Shown here piece by piece: positions 60,501-64,000 of a DNA stretch of 64,000 nt. The stretch's first letter is position 1; each line of letters begins with the position of its first letter. The position numbers were made by a program, and so were the translations under genes. Source of the stretch: Cylicocyclus nassatus (lineage: Eukaryota > Nematoda > Chromadorea > Rhabditida > Strongylidae); NCBI GenBank assembly GCA_958299035.1, contig CATQJL010000001.1:46253870-46317869 (forward strand), read 5' to 3'. The notes beneath the pieces are model-generated. The model worked only from the letters and a program-made list of their open reading frames with translations, did not search any database and was not told the DNA's origin.

Positions 60501-61323
60501 TCCGGGTTGACGAAGGGGAAGAGTCACTTAGTGAACTTGTCAGTTTGATACCCCGATGACGGTATATGACGGTAGTCTTCTACAGGCATCTCGTTGGTGA
60601 CGTCGTGTTCCGTCAGGGAGCTAAGGGGTAATAGACGGGGTCTAACTAGAGCAGCCCACGGATGTGAGTTAATCAATGGATGCGAAAAGTTGTCCGGTGT
60701 ATCAGGGGGAACCTGGGGAAAGGGGCGAGAGGCCCGGGGCTGAGGCAAGGGTTCCCAAACAATTTCCCGACGTTGGGCTGCGGGCGTATCAGAGTCCCTC
60801 CTAGAGGCGCCGGAGGAGGACTGCGAAGCACTAAACCAAGGAACACTGCACGAACGAAAGGAAAAGAAAAAAACTTAAGAAAACCAAGAAAACTCAAATA
60901 GAAGAGAAACGAATATTATGAAGACTAACCTAGAAGGCTGCATTCGTGCCGATGCGGGTGTAACGTCCATGACTTCTGGAACATTGCTTGGCTCTTCGAG
61001 AGACATCCGAGCGAGGGATATGGACTGGTCGGAAACTGCGTCAATAGATTCAGAGAGGATGGATGATCCGCGCTCCATCGGCTCATCAGACGCAGTAACT
61101 AAAATAAGAGGGTATTGATATGTAATGATAAAATCCTGTATATATGATAGTGATAATTAACACTGGTTGGGGCCGAAACACGGCATAGGAAGGGTCGTTT
61201 CTGACCTGCGATTTCCACTGGTTGAGGCCCAACAGGGCTAGGGCAAGGAGTAGGCGCGTTCACTGGCAGAGGCCCGACGGGGCTAGCATGGGGGCCAGAA
61301 GTCCCCTCGTCAGAATTAGGCAT
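57560..61323 (-). pseudogene. Decayed Upf1-like SF1 helicase gene
   Basis: Read on the - strand. Exon 1 is 61323-61206 (ATG; MPNSDEGTSGPHASP), exon 2 61098-60930, exon 3 60830-57560; both splice junctions are GT-AG with matching phase (1, 2). Exon 3 carries the helicase core: Walker A AYGTGKT, motif II SDEASQIPEP, motif III IGDVHQLEPH, motif V DSIQGREKDVVIL, motif VI NVALTRSRHGLLVLG. This set places it in the Upf1/Dna2-type SF1 group (AAA_11/AAA_12). Three lesions break it: an in-frame TGA at 60526-60524, a frameshift near 58840-58855 between the Walker A block and STNNAVAQF, and another near 58744-58757. Intact it would be roughly 1,170 residues. The long N-terminal Pro/Ser region has no domain I know. 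Sequencing indels are an alternative to true decay. GC content is higher than in the giant gene. Confidence 0.75.
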
Positions 61324-61646
61324 TAAACAAGTGCGGGCTTTTCACCAAGTTTCTGAAACAGCGGAGAAATTGTATAGTGTCGGTATATATGAACGCGACG
61401 AGGAGACGATCGACGATTTACGTGCAAGTGGGAACGAAAAATGTCGAAATGTGAGCGAGAATGCCAAAACACGTGAAAAAAAGGAGGCTCAAAGATAGTA
61501 TAGGAGAGCAAACACAATGCACACAAGGAAGGTAAAATATGGTATGGATTGATCTTTTAACGTTTTTACGAGCAATGAGCTAAATGGAGGTGCGTCGTGA
61601 GCGAAAACGAGTATTATATGGGTGAGAAGGTGATTGCGCTATTGTA

Positions 61647-62594
61647 TTAGGTTGTGACATAAGTCTTGTTACACTTAACTTCTAACGGCGATAAGTCATA
61701 CACCTCATAGTCTTTGCAGGACTTCAGGGTACCAACCGATAGAGCAAAGCAAGCTCTACAAAATGGTCTGCAAAATTTCGCACCAGCTCCGACCCACCGT
61801 AAGTTTGCAGCCAAAATGTGAGTCGTACTGAAATTCAAAAAATCGCGAAAAATTCATATCTTTGTTTAAACAAATCCTACGGATCTCCAACTTGCTCATA
61901 AAAATTGCCCACTATATCAAACACTCATATGTACCGTTGCTGTACTTTTTCCTTATCTAGAAATCGAGAAAAAGAATTTTTTTAGTTTTTACAAAAACGA
62001 AGCTATGCTGTTTCTTTTTATGCAGTTGTATACTACAATCCCTTAGAAGTATAACCGTAAATTTTCAGCTTCCCAGAAGCCCTAGTTTTCGAGAAATGCC
62101 AAATTTGGCTTTTATCACTCGGGTGTTCAATGCTAAATTAGGTATTTCTCGAAAACTAGGGCTTCTGGGAAGCTGAAAATTTACGGTTATACTTCTAAGG
62201 GATTGTAGTATACAACTGCATAAAAAGAAACAGCATAGCTTCGTTTTTGTAAAAACTAAAAAAATTCTTTTTCTCGATTTCTAGATAAGGAAAAAGTACA
62301 GCAACGGTACATATGAGTGTTTGATATAGTGGGCAATTTTTATGAGCAAGTTGGAGATCCGTAGGATTTGTTTAAACAAAGATATGAATTTTTCGCGATT
62401 TTTTGAATTTCAGTACGACTCACATTTTGGCTGCAAACTTACGGTGGGTCGGAGCTGGTGCGAAATTTTGCAGACCATTTTGTAGAGCTTGCTTTGCTCT
62501 ATCGGTTGGTACCCTGAAGTCCTGCAAAGACTATGAGGTGTATGACTTATCGCCGTTAGAAGTTAAATGTAACAAGACTTATGTCACAACCTAA
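61647..62594. mobile_element. Young 948-bp palindromic mariner-type MITE inserted in gypsy pol
   Basis: Ends are TTAGGTTGTGACATAAGTC and its exact complement, flanked by TA on both sides. The two arms of about 450 bp are nearly perfect inverted copies. They encode the same 63-residue open frame once on each strand, which is an artefact of the symmetry rather than a gene. The centre (about 62108-62135) is the only asymmetric part. It interrupts the pol frame on the - strand, whose last few codons and stop are supplied by the MITE. Confidence 0.85.
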
Positions 62595-64000
62595 TAGATG
62601 GTTGTTCAGTTGGATTGTTGTAAGAATAGCCAATAAGCTCATGATCTGTTGCTTGATGATGCGTTAGCGCTAGTTGCTCGGATTCGGGTTGCCAAGGAGT
62701 TGTAAATGCGGGTCCGTTTAACTCAAAACATTTCTTGACTTGATTCATGTGCACGCGTTTGGGTTTCGATTGTGGAGAAGTGATACTAAGGATTACCAGG
62801 TGCGGATGATTTATTTCCAGGACACGAAACTGGCCCAGCCAAGGAAGTGAGAGTTTGGAAGACAGTCCGGGCTTGGGAGCAAAATCACGCAAATAGACTC
62901 TATCTCCTACTTTGATAGACAGTGGTTGTAAATGCGACTTGTCATACTGGGCCTTAAATCTAGCACGTTGGATATCATTGTATTTCGCCGCCATACGCCA
63001 TGCTGCATGCAAAGTGGAGACGAAGTTCTCAAGATATAGACTAGAGTCTTGGTCAGAAGGAGTATGGCGTTCGGTATCATGTTTAATCAAGAGATCAATG
63101 TTGAATAGAGGATCACGACCAAAAACAAGGAAAAATGGAGTATTGTTGGTGCTTGAGTGGACAGAAGTGTTATACATAAAGGCACAAGCGAAGATAAATT
63201 GATCCCAATCAGTTTGGTTTTCACTGATATACGTGCGTAGCATGGGATGAAATGTGGCGAAAACTCGTTCGCATACGCCGTTACCCTCATGGTGGTATGG
63301 GGTGGCAAAATATCTACTTATGCGTAAAAGTCGGCCAATTTCTGATACCAGCTCGCCCTTAAAGTAGGAAGCATTGTCGGAAATGAGCTGAGTCATTACG
63401 CCGTACTTGAGTATACACTCGGTTAGAATAGCATGCGCTACTGTAACTGCCGTGCAGTCAGGCAAAGGCGCCACGATAACGTACTTGGAAAAATGATCTA
63501 TCAAAGCTAGCACATATTTGTTGCCTGATTCCGACGTTGTTAGCGGGCCCGTCAAATCCATATAAACTTTGTCGAAAATGGCTGATGGTACTACGGGCAG
63601 CAATTGCTCTTGGTTGAGGGCCTGCGCTCGCTTTCTTTGACACAGATCACAAGACTTAGTAAGAGCATAAATCTGTTCGGACATGTGCGGCCAAAAATAC
63701 TTACGAGAGATCTTAGCTAGCGTTTTCTGCCAGTTGAAATGGCCGCCAGCGGTGGTGCTCGAGTGCATAGCCAGGAATATGGGTTCACGTAACTTTTCGG
63801 GAACAAAAAGCTGCTCAATTGTGGTTTGTGGATTGTAGGGAGATTTGGCTACGTGATACAAACAGCCATTAGGACGTAAGCGGCAACTTTCAACTAGTTT
63901 CAGTAGAGCTGCTTTGTCAGCTTCAGCTACGGAATCAGGGAATTTATTGGTTTCTAAGAATATCATTATGGAATTACAGAGCGGATCAGCTTTTTGTTCG
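62584..64000 (-). CDS. Ty3/gypsy pol, integrase region (partial at the window edge)
   Basis: The frame is open from the window edge (64000) to a TGA supplied by the inserted MITE (62584), about 471 codons. In order it shows the integrase zinc-binding module (AMHSS, GGHF, then CDLCQRKRA), and the DDE core with Asp in YMDLTGPL, Asp in QLISDNASYF and Glu in GNGVCERVF. A basic C-terminal part with GDRVYLRDFAPKPG and PWLGQFRVLE resembles the GPY/F module of Ty3/gypsy integrases. Reverse transcriptase and RNase H would lie outside the window. The integrase frame itself carries no stop or frameshift, so the copy was young or active when the MITE landed. Confidence 0.8.
   Translation of the reverse strand, partial: EQKADPLCNSIMIFLETNKFPDSVAEADKAALLKLVESCRLRPNGCLYHVAKSPYNPQTTIEQLFVPEKLREPIFLAMHSSTTAGGHFNWQKTLAKISRKYFWPHMSEQIYALTKSCDLCQRKRAQALNQEQLLPVVPSAIFDKVYMDLTGPLTTSESGNKYVLALIDHFSKYVIVAPLPDCTAVTVAHAILTECILKYGVMTQLISDNASYFKGELVSEIGRLLRISRYFATPYHHEGNGVCERVFATFHPMLRTYISENQTDWDQFIFACAFMYNTSVHSSTNNTPFFLVFGRDPLFNIDLLIKHDTERHTPSDQDSSLYLENFVSTLHAAWRMAAKYNDIQRARFKAQYDKSHLQPLSIKVGDRVYLRDFAPKPGLSSKLSLPWLGQFRVLEINHPHLVILSITSPQSKPKRVHMNQVKKCFELNGPAFTTPWQPESEQLALTHHQATDHELIGYSYNNPTEQPSIRL

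Larger units (their letters stand above)
61580..64000 (-). mobile_element. 3-prime part of a Ty3/gypsy retrotransposon, interrupted by a MITE
   Basis: The pol frame enters from the right window edge and runs to the MITE at 62594. On the far side of the MITE the same frame continues for about 20 codons, if one TA copy is removed, and ends at a TAG (61582-61580). No LTR, polypurine tract or env-like frame could be identified between 61324 and 61580, so the right boundary of the element is unknown. The helicase pseudogene begins only 257 bp further along on the same strand. Confidence 0.6.

Noticed and set aside
61647..62594. Identical 63-codon frames on opposite strands
   Set aside because: These are the two arms of the palindromic MITE, not duplicated genes.

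Overview
The window looks like nuclear DNA of a clade V (strongylid, hookworm-type) parasitic nematode. It is AT-rich, with short exons, TTTCAG-type splice acceptors, introns from about 50 bp to 9 kb, and a dense scatter of mariner-type MITEs, Helitron-like ends, Penelope-like debris and a Ty3/gypsy element. The genus is inference; no rRNA or mitochondrial marker is present.

About 87% of the window (297-55970, + strand) is one gene. I rebuilt it by hand as 125 exons that stay in frame from an ATG preceded by an in-frame stop to a TGA: 10,767 coding nt, about 3,588 residues. The N-terminus (exons 2-5) resembles vertebrate CCDC141, a spectrin-repeat/Ig protein. The order of parts is: N-terminal head; helical spectrin-like region (to 23942); three I-set Ig domains (23853-26225); charged helical linker (26282-27061); four small repeat exons (27179-27911); an array of 61 exons that each encode one 24-25 residue TPAPE..ATTTP repeat (28337-49400); eleven divergent relatives of that exon (49528-52034); three C-terminal I-set Ig domains (53041-55970). 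The architecture resembles muscle or cytoskeletal scaffolds such as titin/PEVK. Because all array exons are phase 0-0 and multiples of 3, any of them can be skipped without a frameshift.

The introns carry most of the mobile DNA. There are palindromic TA-flanked MITEs at 0.4-1.2, 1.7-2.6, 4.9-5.7, 7.6-8.1, 15.0-15.6, 30.1-31.0 and 35.5 kb, a MITE nested in a MITE at 29.3 kb, Helitron-like 3-prime ends at 32.6 and 47.9 kb, a CAGTGTCC-ended element at 48.6 kb, head-to-head Penelope-like fragments at 13.3-14.0 kb, and a GC-rich dispersed repeat at 11.0 and 31.8 kb.

Downstream on the - strand lie a decayed Upf1-like SF1 helicase gene (57560-61323; one premature stop, two frameshifts) and the 3-prime part of a Ty3/gypsy pol (61580-64000, running off the window). 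That pol is interrupted by a young 948-bp palindromic MITE (61647-62594). The most remarkable item is the 61-exon repeat array.
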